A stretch of 64,000 nt of DNA, from positions 5,952,001 to 6,016,000 of the forward strand of contig OX328109.1 of the NCBI GenBank assembly GCA_946811185.2. Direction: 5' to 3'. The DNA is from Hippopus hippopus. Lineage: Eukaryota; Mollusca; Bivalvia; Cardiida; Cardiidae. Each line of letters starts with the position of its first letter. Within the stretch, counting starts at the first letter, position 1. The notes under the pieces were generated by a model. The model made no database searches. It saw only the letters and a list, made by a program, of their open reading frames with translations, and was not told the DNA's origin. This document shows, piece by piece, positions 54,730-64,000 of this stretch. A program made the translations under genes and the position numbers.

Positions 54730-55150
54730 TTATTTCATGCTTTCCGGTAGGTTATCGAGAAATACCAGTGAAATATTTTTCGGTATTTCTTGGTTACGAC
54801 CAGTGAAAAATACCGATTTTTATATTCTAACTCTTCAATTGAAGGCAGAAACAGTTGTTCCCGCACACTAGTTACCTAGGTAATATGCTTGTGCCTCTCA
54901 ACCAGATGGAAATATGAGGTAATTTACCCTACATTTCTTGCGCTTGACGTAATATTGTAATGCGTTGCTATGCGGAGGTGGTACGCCACGGGGAATAACC
55001 GAAAGATCTGTACTGGATCTGATGTAAGTTCCTCCCAAAAAGGGTTAAAAGCATGAAATAAATAATATATTTGTTTTTTTTTTCAGTGAAAGATCGAAAT
55101 TTATTTCATCGAGTGAACATCATCGGTGATATTTTCACAAGTGGCGCAGC
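54730..55150 (+). mobile_element. Foldback repeat F, partial copy
   Basis: It starts ttatttcatgctttccggta and continues through gcgcttgacgtaatattgta to the first arm of the hairpin (ttatttcatcgagtgaacat). The second arm is missing. Confidence 0.76.
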
Positions 55151-56226
55151 TTAATAACATTTTTTCTTGATGAGTTTAATGAAATTTTATCTCAAACGCC
55201 AACAAATGTCAGATTCTTTTTATCACATAATGATATTTTACAAATTATAGATCAGAAGATGTAAAACCATCTATAGACCCACTGTTGGTAATATCCATAA
55301 AACCCATTCACTTCTATGAAATACGTACAAAATGATGTCAAAAATGACGTCATACAATTGTGATATTAAACATGTATTAGACAAGAAAATTTGTGATGGG
55401 TATAATACACTGGAAACAACAGAGGTTATGTGATAAAACAATTTAACTGTGGCCAATCTTTTAAAATTCATCTCTGATGGATTAGAAAACATCATGGGAA
55501 AAGAAGGAAATGCTGGTTACCAGACTCTTCACCTTTTTTGCAAGTTTTCTGCACTCTAACTCTTTACCAGATGATACAATTTTACAGTTATCCAAATTGA
55601 AAGCATTTGCAGACAGCAAATCAGATTCAGTCCAAATTGTGGGTCTTTACTCTGAAAGGATAGAAAACATTGTGGAAAGAGGAAAAAAAGTTCATTCACA
55701 GCATTTTCTTCTTTTTCAACAACATTTCAAGTCATCTTACTGTGGGTCATTGAATCTCTGGATTGTTTGGTACAGGGTTAACTCTTTCCCACAGAAATCC
55801 GGAGTTTAACGATCCTGACAGAAAGTAACCAGCATTCTTGTTTTTCCACTATGTTTTCTACCCTTTCATACACAAAAACTTTCATTTGATTGACATTCCA
55901 TTTTTGTCTGCATATGCTTTCAATTTGGACAAGCCTAAAACTTTACTTTGTGGTAAGAGGTTAATTGATAAATCCCATCATCTGAGCTACATTCATTTAG
56001 TTAATCTAAATAAATTTGGATGAGTCTAAGTTGAGTCTTCTTGTAAAGACTGGAAGACACTTACGTCAAAAAAGTTACTTTGAGATCCTGAAAAAATCCT
56101 GTATCAAGCACACCAATTCAAGAAATACAGAAATCCTGAACACATGTAGGTACAGTTACAATTGTTAGACTGAGATACTGTAATCAAAGCATTAAGCATA
56201 TGACAACAAACGTGTCTGATTATCAG

Positions 56227-56456
56227 TTAACCCTTTGCCACACAATCCCAAGTTTTAACGACCCTTTTAAAGAATGCTTTTGAAAAACAGTGTGGGAAAA
56301 GGAGAAAATGCTGGTAAACAGCATTTTCTCCTTTTCCCACAATGTTTTCTACCCTATCAAAAACAGAAATCATCATTTAAGTTACATTTAATATGTCATC
56401 TGCACATGCTTTTAATTTGATTGAGTCCAAAGTTTTGTCGTGTGGGAAAGGGTTAA
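56227..56456 (+). mobile_element. MITE-A, near-intact copy
   Basis: TTAACCCTTTGCCACACAAT to TGTGGGAAAGGGTTAA, 230 bp, with one hairpin mismatch. Its right end is the start of the 417-bp duplicated unit. Confidence 0.87.
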
Positions 56457-57217
56457 TCCTTTACCAACTAATCCCGAGTTTCGCCTACCCTGAGATAGAA
56501 GCCTTTTGAAAACATCGAAGAAAAAGGAGAAAATGCTGGAAAAAGCGTTTTCAACATTATTTCTGTCATATCGCAGCGGCCAGTGCACCTATCCATGCTC
56601 TACTGGAGCTTCTTTTACCAGTACTCCGCATGCACAATATCCTTTCCAAGCCACTGGTTGCTTTCCCACATAACCATCGTCGTAACAACAGTCAGCGGTG
56701 ACAGAGGAATGAATCCTGTCGCAATGACTATCATCAATCCTCGAAGAAACTGGCCGAGCTGGGGATAGAACCTGTAAACCCCTGTTCTCAAGTCCTGTAC
56801 ACATTTAATATGTCATCTGCACATGCTTTTAATTTGATTGAGTCCAAAGTTTTGTCGTGTGGGAAAGGGTTAATCCTTTACCAACTAATCCCGAGTTTCG
56901 CCTACCCTGAGATAGAAGCCTTTTGAAAACATCGAAGAAAAAGGAGAAAATGCTGGAAAAAGCGTTTTCAACATTATTTCTGTCATATCGCAGCGGCCAG
57001 TGCACCTATCCATGCTCTACTGGAGCTTCTTTTACCAGTACTCCGCATGCACAATATCCTTTCCAAGCCACTGGTTGCTTTCCCACATAACCATCGTCGT
57101 AACAACAGTCAGCGGTGACAGAGGAATGAATCCTGTCGCAATGACTATCATCAATCCTCGAAGAAACTGGCCGAGCTGGGGATAGAACCTGTAAACCCCT
57201 GTTCTCAAGTCCTGTAC
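56384..57217. repeat. 417-bp tandem duplication, apparently identical copies
   Basis: Unit 1 is 56384-56800 and unit 2 is 56801-57217. I found no difference on reading them side by side. The unit contains a MITE-A right end, a truncated MITE-A left part and SINE-1 body. AC at the junction may be microhomology. Confidence 0.93.
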
Positions 57218-57244
57218 ACTAACGACAGAGTTATCGAGGCTCGG
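57218..57244 (-). mobile_element. SINE-1 head belonging to the second unit
   Basis: actaacgacagagttatcga ggctcgg completes the tRNA-like end of the SINE, in minus sense ccgagcctcgataactctgt. The first unit lacks it, so the duplication endpoint cuts the SINE. Confidence 0.6.
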
Positions 57245-58234
57245 TTGAAAATAATCAGTTAATGTTTAAAGAAACAATTCAGACTTCCAACAACCCCCAT
57301 GGAAAGGGGCTTTTGAAAACAAAGTGGGAAAAGGAGAAAATGCTGTTAGCAACACAATGTTTTCAAAAATCTTCTCCCTCAGGGTCTTAAATAATAAAAT
57401 AATAAAATCATGGGATAAAAGTATTTGGTCAAAGGTTAACTTTTTCCCAAACAACAAAATTTCAAACTTGTTCAAATTAAAGGCATTTCCAGACAAAAGA
57501 TTCTGTGTGGCTCAAATGATGAAATATATCTTTGACAAGACAGAAAAGATTTTCGAAAGCACTCTTTTTCATAGTCTTTAAAATTTCAAGACGGTGTGGT
57601 GAAGGGTTACCGTAACTCTTTACCATACAACAAAAATTTAGACTTGTCCAAATTTAAAAAATTTGCAAACAGTAATTTAAATTTGGCTCAAATGATAGAA
57701 TTTGCCATTAAAAAAAATAGAAAACATTGTGGGAAAAGGAGAAAATGCTGGTTACCAGCATTTTCTCCTTCCCCAACAATGTTTTCGAAAGGTTTCTTTC
57801 TCAGAGTCATTAAAACATGGGATTGTTTCGTACAGAGTTGAGAGGCACTCAATAACAATAGGATTCACTGACAATTATATTGTTATATTATATTATATTG
57901 TTCATATTGTTCATGTACAAAACTGAGCAAATTATCAATATTGTGCAGATCTTGTTATCTGACCCATCTTCCCAAGTACTATATAATCCTTTATCAAACA
58001 ATCTTGTGTTGTAACTACCCTGAAAAAAGCGGCCTTTTGAAAACATTGTACGAAAAAGGAAAAAATGCTGGTAACCAGCATTTTCTCTTGTTCCCTCAAT
58101 GTCTTCGACTCTCACAAGTCACAGACATGATTTTCCTCCTGTGAGCCGTATAAACTAGTCATTTTTAATTGTCATCCAAGGCTGACTTTTTGAGCAATGA
58201 ACTTTTTTCTTACTGTAGACAACACAAAAAGGTT

Positions 58235-58305
58235 TTGTGGATAGTGTAGATCAAGATCAGATGGCACAGAATGTGCAGTCTGATCTCTAATCTACACTGT
58301 CCAGT
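58235..58305. repeat. GATC-type hairpin of MITE-D
   Basis: gatagtgtagatcaagatca with its partner tgatctctaatctacactgt; the loop is gcacagaatgtgc-like. Confidence 0.7.
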
Positions 58306-58391
58306 ACATTATTCTAGATTATGACCAAAGTGGTTCTTCATCTCACAGCGGAAGCATATTAAGGGGGCTTTGGAAAAGTGAAGATTGTTTA

Positions 58392-58620
58392 TTAACCCTT
58401 TCCCACACAATAAGATTTTAGCTTTGTAAAAATCCAAAGCTTTTTCAGACCAAAAATTAAATGTGGGTCAAATTATAGAAGTTTCCTTTGATAAGAGAGA
58501 AAACATTGTGGGAAAAGGAGAAAATGGTGGTCACCAGCATTTTCTCCTTTTCCCACAATGTTTTCAAAAGGCCTCTCCCTCAAGGTCGTTAAAATCCGGG
58601 ATTGTGTGGTAAAGGGTTAA
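58392..58620 (-). mobile_element. MITE-A, intact 229-bp copy
   Basis: TTAACCCTTTCCCACACAAT to TGTGGTAAAGGGTTAA. The hairpin centre is atggtggtcaccagcat, with one mismatch. Confidence 0.88.
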
Positions 58621-59520
58621 GTAGTGAAAGAGTTAAGAAAATAATAATGAGTGACTTGTCCAGTTTTGTAGATGGGTAACCCAGAGCAACAGAAAATTTT
58701 ATTTACGCATTCACAACAAACCTACATAACATTCTCTCAACATTCTAAACAAACCCACATAAATTTGAGTGTGATGCATTACACCATGCAAGCAAGTCAT
58801 CAACTATGGATCCATGAAATCTATTTTGACTAACAATTCACTGGTTCATGAGGTAGACATGCAAAAAACTGAACAACAGTAAGTTTTGACTCAGGTTAGC
58901 CTGCACAGTCTAAACAGGCTGATCTTGGCAGATACCTTTTGAAGATGCAATCAACCGCTTTTTCTCAGATCATTGTTCATTATTTCATATAATGTCCATG
59001 TTTTCCTTGTGAAATCATCATCAATTCAGAGTCTAAACAACCAAAAGGGAGAATTAAGGCTTTTATAAAACATCATGAGAAAATAAGAAAATCCTCAGCT
59101 AGTGACCAGGATTTTCTTCTTTTTCCATAACGTTTTCTATCCTTACAAAGACAAATCTGACAGTTTGAGTAAAATTTAGTATATTGTCTGTCAGTGTTTT
59201 GAATTTAGACAAGTGCATACATTCGTCATTTGGTAAAGGGTTACACAATTTGTTGAACTACATAGCATAAAACAATGGTTAATTATTTACCACATGACAA
59301 ACTTCAAGTTTGGTCCAAAGTGAAAGCATTTGCAGATGCCAAAGTTTAAATGCAGCTTAACTCTTTGCCAAACCACAATATTTTATGTTAAATGCACCTA
59401 CTTTTCCTAAGGGAATAAATAATACACAATTTAGAAATGTTAAAGCTGTTTCAAAATTTGCCTCTATCAAGAAATTTGACGTGAAATTGAGGCCTTCTAC
59501 ATTTTATGGGTATTTTCACA

Positions 59521-60317
59521 CCAACATTTTGAAATGAATATCAAGTCTGAGATATCATCAAGATAAACATTCTGACTATGTTTCATTAGTCTTGAGCTGA
59601 AAATGTGGCCTCAGGGGTGCACACAAAGTTTTTGTAAGATTTGCCTTAGTGACCAACTTTTTTGCCCAGCATGACCCAGTTTCAAAGTTGTCTGAAATAT
59701 CATCCGAATAAACATTCTGACCTAGTCTCTTGAATATCAGACTAAAAAAGTGGTCTCTAGAGTGCACACGATGTTTTTCTAAGATTTGTCCCAGTTACCT
59801 ACTCTTTGCCCGACTATGACCAAATTTAAAACAAGTCCCAGATATCATCAAAAAAAACATTCTGACCATGTTTCATGACTCTTAGGCGGAAAATGTGGCC
59901 TCATGGGTGCCCACAAGGTTTTTCTCAGATGTGTTTTTGTGACCTACTTTTTGACTCTACAAGTCCAAATTTCAAACTTGTCCAAGATATCATCAAGACA
60001 AACATTCTGACCAAGTTTAATATGTATCGGATTGAAAATGTGCCCTGTAGAGTGCACATGTGGTTTTTCTAAGATTTGCCCTGGTGACCTACTTTTTAAC
60101 CTGACATGACCCAATTTCAAACTTGTCAGAGATATTATCGAGACAAACACTTTGACATTTGAATTTTGGACTGAAAACGTGGCCTCTAGAGTGCAGACAA
60201 GGTAAATGCTAACGCTTGACAACGGACAACTGACGATGAATGACAGACGACGTAAGACAGACACAGCACCATCACAAAAGCTCAACTTGAGCACTTTGTA
60301 CTCAGATGAGCTAAAAA
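59521..60317 (+). repeat. Bivalve dispersed repeat with 145-bp internal period
   Basis: The marker aaacattctga recurs at 59565, 59710, 59855, 60000 and (degenerate) 60145, exactly 145 bp apart. Each unit has a gatatcatcaagataaacat-like start and cctaxxgtgcacacaaggtttttct. The 3' end has gacaacggacaactgacgat and ctcagatgagctaaaaa. I know this type as widespread in bivalve genomes. Confidence 0.83.
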
Positions 60318-60399
60318 TGTTTTTCACTAACATATTCTCTTTTTCAAACAGGGTTTTCAAAAGGATTCTTACTCTGGGTTGTTAAAACATGGGATTGTG

Positions 60400-60751
60400 T
60401 GGTGAAGTTTATAAGATTCACCAAGGGACTGACAAAATTGACAAAAATAAACTGTTTCAAAAGAACGAGAATCAGCAATATAATACCTGGGGACATAACC
60501 AAAGAATTTTCAAAAAGTAGTGCCATACAAATGTGAGGAAGAATTCATTTTCTCAAAGAATTGTTGACGATTGGAACAGGCTCCCTGCGGACTTAATTTT
60601 ATGTAAAACTGTAAATAGTTTTAAACGTAATTTAAATGAAGTTTGGAAACACCTACCAGTTAAGTTTGAAGCCGAGTGCTACGGACTGGAACCACAATCA
60701 GTAAAGGAAAAAATGTATGAAAATGGATCCCAGAGGCAAACGCCTAGATAG
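60400..60751 (+). pseudogene. Non-LTR retrotransposon reverse transcriptase, C-terminal remnant
   Basis: From 60533 the frame reads VRKNSFSQRIVDDWNRLPAD, LILCKTVNSFKRNLNEVWKH, the typical C-terminal motif (RxxFFxxRVVxxWNxLP...SFKxxLDxxW) of CR1/L2-like elements. Upstream (about 60400-60530) KNENQQYNTWGHNQRIFKK follows the same protein up to an in-frame stop just before CHTNVRKN. The catalytic domain is absent. MITE-A fragments lie on both sides. Confidence 0.82.
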
Positions 60752-62297
60752 ATCCAACAACAGTGTGAACAGTGTGAAGGGGAAAATGAAGGTTTTGTTT
60801 TTGAAAGGGTAGAAAACATTACGGAAAAAAGAGAAAATGCTGGATATCAGTCATTTTCTGCTTTTCTCAAAATGTTTGAAAAAGCTTTATTCCTGAGAAT
60901 CACTGAAATAGAGGACGGTTTTGTAAAATGATAGGCAAAACAATTACCATGTACAAATGACCCACTCAGAATGATGTTGAAATATATCAGTATTTGAAGC
61001 TTCGACAAAAAGTCCAAATTTCTATGATTTTGAAAAAAAAAAGGGCTTTCTGAATTAATTAGTCTAAAATTTAGATTTCTGGTAAAGAGATATATCATTT
61101 ATCACACAAACCAGAGTTTCAATGACCCTGAGAAAGAAAGGTTTTAGAAAACATCATTGGAAAAGGAGAAAATGCTGGTAACCAGCATTTGCTCCTTTTC
61201 CGACAATGATATCTACCCTTCCATACCAAAATCTATCATTTGAGCCACACTTATTTTGTGGTCTGCAACTGTTTTCGATTTGAGCATGTTTAAAAAATTG
61301 ATGTTTAGTAAGAAATAAAGAAAAACTAATTTCCTTTCTTAACTCATTACCAAACGACAAAATTTGGGACTTGTCCAAACTGAAAGCAATTGCAGACAAC
61401 AAATTAAAGGTGGCAAAAATGAGACAATTGTTCCTTGATAGAGCAGAAAACGTTGTAGGAAAAGAAGGCAATGATGGTTACTAGCATTTTCTCCTTCTCT
61501 CACAATGTTTTCAAAAGACTTCTTCCTCAGGGTTGTTAAGTCAGGAATGTATGGTAAAGTGTTAATAGAAATTTACACCATTTTTCTGACTTCTATGTAG
61601 TATTCCTTCTCAAAAACTGCTGTGGTCTATTACTTTCTGCAGTGATTTATATTACCCTCCTATTGGAATAAGTCATGCCATGATAACTCAAAAAGGCTGA
61701 CAGCATGTACCTTTTTTTTATACAAAGGAACATTGACATGACTATCAAAGTAATAATTTTAATATTAATATTATCAAAAGGATTTTTATTTGACAGCAAG
61801 TATTTTCTAGTTTATTTCCGTGTGTAAACTCTTAATTGTATCATTTTATTTCCTTATCATGGAATATAGACAGGAAGCAATGTAGAGCTTTTTCCTTTGT
61901 TTCCATTGTTTGAGGAAAACTGATGTTCTATGAGCTAATAATTAACTCTTTACCAAACAACGAAATTGTAGATTGGTCAAAACTGAAAGCATTTGCAAAC
62001 CCCAAAATGAATATAGCTCAAATGTTGAGACTAGTTGATGATAAGACAGAAAACATTATGAGGAAAAGGAAAGAATGCTGGGTACCAACATTCTCTCCTT
62101 TTCCCACAGTGTTTTCAAAATAATTCTTCCAAGGCTCATAAAAACTCAGGACTGTGTGGTAAAGGGTAAGCTCTATAATAAAAATTTTCATGATCTGGCA
62201 GATGTCATAACGAATACACTACTACCACAGACAAAAACCTCAGAAAATGAAAGTTTTGCAAACAGGAATTTTTTGGACAAAATATCCTTGCGGTATC

Positions 62298-63830
62298 CAG
62301 TCGTTTCGACACCCGGTCATTTCGACACTTTTAGGTCATTTCAACCCCTATTTTGGTCATTTTGACACCAAATAAATTTTTTTTGCAAAAAATGGTCGGT
62401 TCGACACCCGCTGATTTTTTGGTAATTAAAAAGATATTATGCAGTAATGTTTTTCACACCTTAACCTGGCTTTTGTTTAACTGTGATCCACAGGTGTTTT
62501 CGTCCCTCAGAATAAACACACAGTGAATCGACAGCCTTACAGATATCAAAACTCATAAGAAAGAGTCAAAGAAAATCAAAACTTAGAAATATTTACGATA
62601 AAAAAAGAGTGTCCCTGTAGGGCATCTATCCGAACATGTCATTTTACCGAGACTTCCGCGAATCAAGCGCAGCATGATGGTACACTTAGAACTCAGAAAT
62701 TATTTTCGAATTCCTCATTTCAGAACGTTTTCTTTTCACATCAGTGTAATTAGGAATATAGATGAATACAAAAACGGATTCTTAAATCTTGACCACTCGC
62801 GTTATAGAATTGAAATTCACGCAACAAATTTTGGTTACATGCGAGACCTCACATAAGAAAATACATAGACAAAGAAGGCCATTATCCGCTTGTCTTGTGT
62901 AAACTGATAGGTTTTGAAGTTACTTGTTACCCTAATTGAAATTTTTTATCAAATCATGCAGAAATACCCATCCAGAAATTAACAGACATGAAAAACTGAT
63001 TGGTGCAAAAAACGCAGAAACTCATGAAACAACAAACCGTCTCTTTGACAATGTCCGGTCAGAGTCACTTCAGACTGCCATTTCGGCTCTTTTATGACTT
63101 TAAGCAGTAAATTTACATAAATATCTTAATATATAGTAGACTTTTCTGGTGCAAATTATCAATATAATTGCTTTACCTCTAGTTGGGAACCACTATTGTC
63201 ATATGATATTTCATATGTCCTGTGATATTTCTAAATGCTTTTTAATTTCCTCAAGAATTTTTAATTTTTGGGTTGTGTGGTAAGGGATCAATTCATTGCA
63301 TACAAAATTTCTATAAAACAGGGAGCCACAGAGAAATTTGTCTCAAGTCCTGAAGAAGTCATGGAAGTGACTGTAATATAAAATCTTAACTTCTTTTTTC
63401 TAGGTAGTTTTGACATGCGTAAGCTTTTCATTGCTTTTGATTTATTCTGGTGGAGAAAAAAATTGGTTGAACACAGTTAAAGACAGGTGAAGGTGTGATA
63501 AACAGTATACTGCATAGTCTCTTTGTAAAATGGTGAAGTATAGATACAGAAAACTGTAAGGACATACTCGTATTCGGGGTAAACGCCTTTGAATAAAGCT
63601 ATTTAAAAACATATTTTGATCACGCACCAACACAATATCATGATAATATGACATTTTGAAAAATAAAGCAATTTAATTATATAAACTCGAGCCTAAAAAG
63701 TGCTCGGAAAAAAAGTGGGTGTCGAAATGACCAAATTTTACAAAAAATTTTCGACTGGGGGTCGAAATGACCAAAAAGTGTCGAAATGACTGGGTGTCGA
63801 AATGACCGGGTGTCGAAATGACTGTCATTC
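62298..63830. mobile_element. Non-autonomous TIR element with GGTCATTTCGACAC units
   Basis: The left end CAGTCGTTTCGACACCCGGT and the right end ACCGGGTGTCGAAATGACTG are inverted copies over at least 31 bp with one difference. Several GGTCATTTCGACAC-type motifs sit inside each end; the right end has one more. Flanks show an imperfect direct repeat, atccttgcggtatc (62284-62297) and atccttgcgtatc (63831-63843). The 1.3-kb interior has no open frame longer than about 76 codons and no transposase. Confidence 0.72.
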
Positions 63831-64000
63831 ATCCTTGCGTATCCATCCATATATTCCTCGTATTTTACTAAAAATGTGAACATGGTAAAATCTTTTACCC
63901 AAAGCAATGTCTAGTGAGTGATTTAGCAAGTCTTAAGGCGCGAAAGTAGCAACCATTTCGGTCAAATATTCAAAACCACTTTATTCCAGAAAGATTCAGT

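Larger units (their letters stand above)
53765..64000. other. Region upstream of RABGEF1, repeat-filled
   Basis: I see no further gene. Besides entries given separately, it contains MITE-A fragments (about 54150-54370, 54370-54595, 55556-55781, 55778-55965, 57290-57420, 57430-57610, 57614-57840, 57985-58150, 59040-59240, 61095-61320, 61341-61566, 61942-62169), a MITE-B relic (about 58770-58985) and AT-rich stretches (61570-61940, 62400-63690) with nothing recognised. Confidence 0.65.

Noticed and set aside
62674..62856. 60-codon open frame inside the terminal TIR element
   Set aside because: Too short and without transposase motifs; the element looks non-autonomous.

Overview
The window looks like nuclear DNA of a bivalve mollusc, probably a heterodont such as a dreissenid; the species is inferred. 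Base composition is AT-rich. Genes are broken into short exons with GT-AG introns. Several dispersed repeats are of types I know from bivalve genomes: a repeat opening with CTGGCCGAAGGCC and a CGTCC run, a gagatatcatcaagataaacattctgacc-like unit, and a tatacccccgc...ggggtat repeat. No bacterial-style gene organisation is present.

Four genes can be read. (1) 131-8473, + strand: the last seven coding exons of the SMG6/EST1A nonsense-mediated-decay endonuclease, with a complete PIN nuclease domain. (2) 18733-21537, - strand: a three-exon gene for a 185-residue Trp/Tyr/Pro-rich protein I cannot name. (3) 22015-28824, + strand: a four-exon gene for a 164-residue Trp/Tyr/Pro-rich protein I cannot name. 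Genes 2 and 3 are head to head, 477 bp apart, with an RFX-type X-box (GTTGCTATGGCGGC) between them, which suggests a shared ciliary promoter. (4) 34948-53764, - strand: the complete coding sequence (six coding exons, 509 residues) of RABGEF1/Rabex-5, the Rab5 guanine-nucleotide exchange factor, with an A20-type zinc finger, a VPS9 domain and a C-terminal coiled coil.

Almost everything else is transposon-derived. The dominant signal is one family, here MITE-A. It is 225 bp plus a TTAA on each side, has TIRs TTAACYCTTTACCA, and carries a central perfect or near-perfect hairpin with arms of about 30-38 bp. Dozens of copies lie in introns and intergenic DNA. A copy nested in another repeat proves the TTAA target duplication, so it is piggyBac-like. 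Several copies carry substitutions matched on both hairpin arms. Other families are MITE-B (TIR GAGCCATGCTCTG...), MITE-C (TATGGCCTGCAACACGTG), MITE-D (GATCAAGATCAGACTGCAC hairpin), MITE-E (CAGAGCTCCAGATA, 9-bp target duplication), a 505-bp foldback repeat (F), tRNA-derived SINEs, a 5'-truncated Penelope-like element with GIY-YIG endonuclease and a legible 11-bp target duplication, a non-LTR retrotransposon tail, and a 1.5-kb TIR element with repeated GGTCATTTCGACAC units.

Layout: 1-8473 SMG6 exons and repeat-filled introns; 8474-18732 intergenic MITEs; 18733-28824 the divergent pair, with the Penelope-like element and foldback pair in introns of gene 3; 28825-34947 intergenic MITEs; 34948-53764 RABGEF1, including a 12-kb MITE-filled intron; 53765-64000 MITEs, a 417-bp tandem duplication, a 145-bp-period repeat, the LINE tail and the terminal TIR element.
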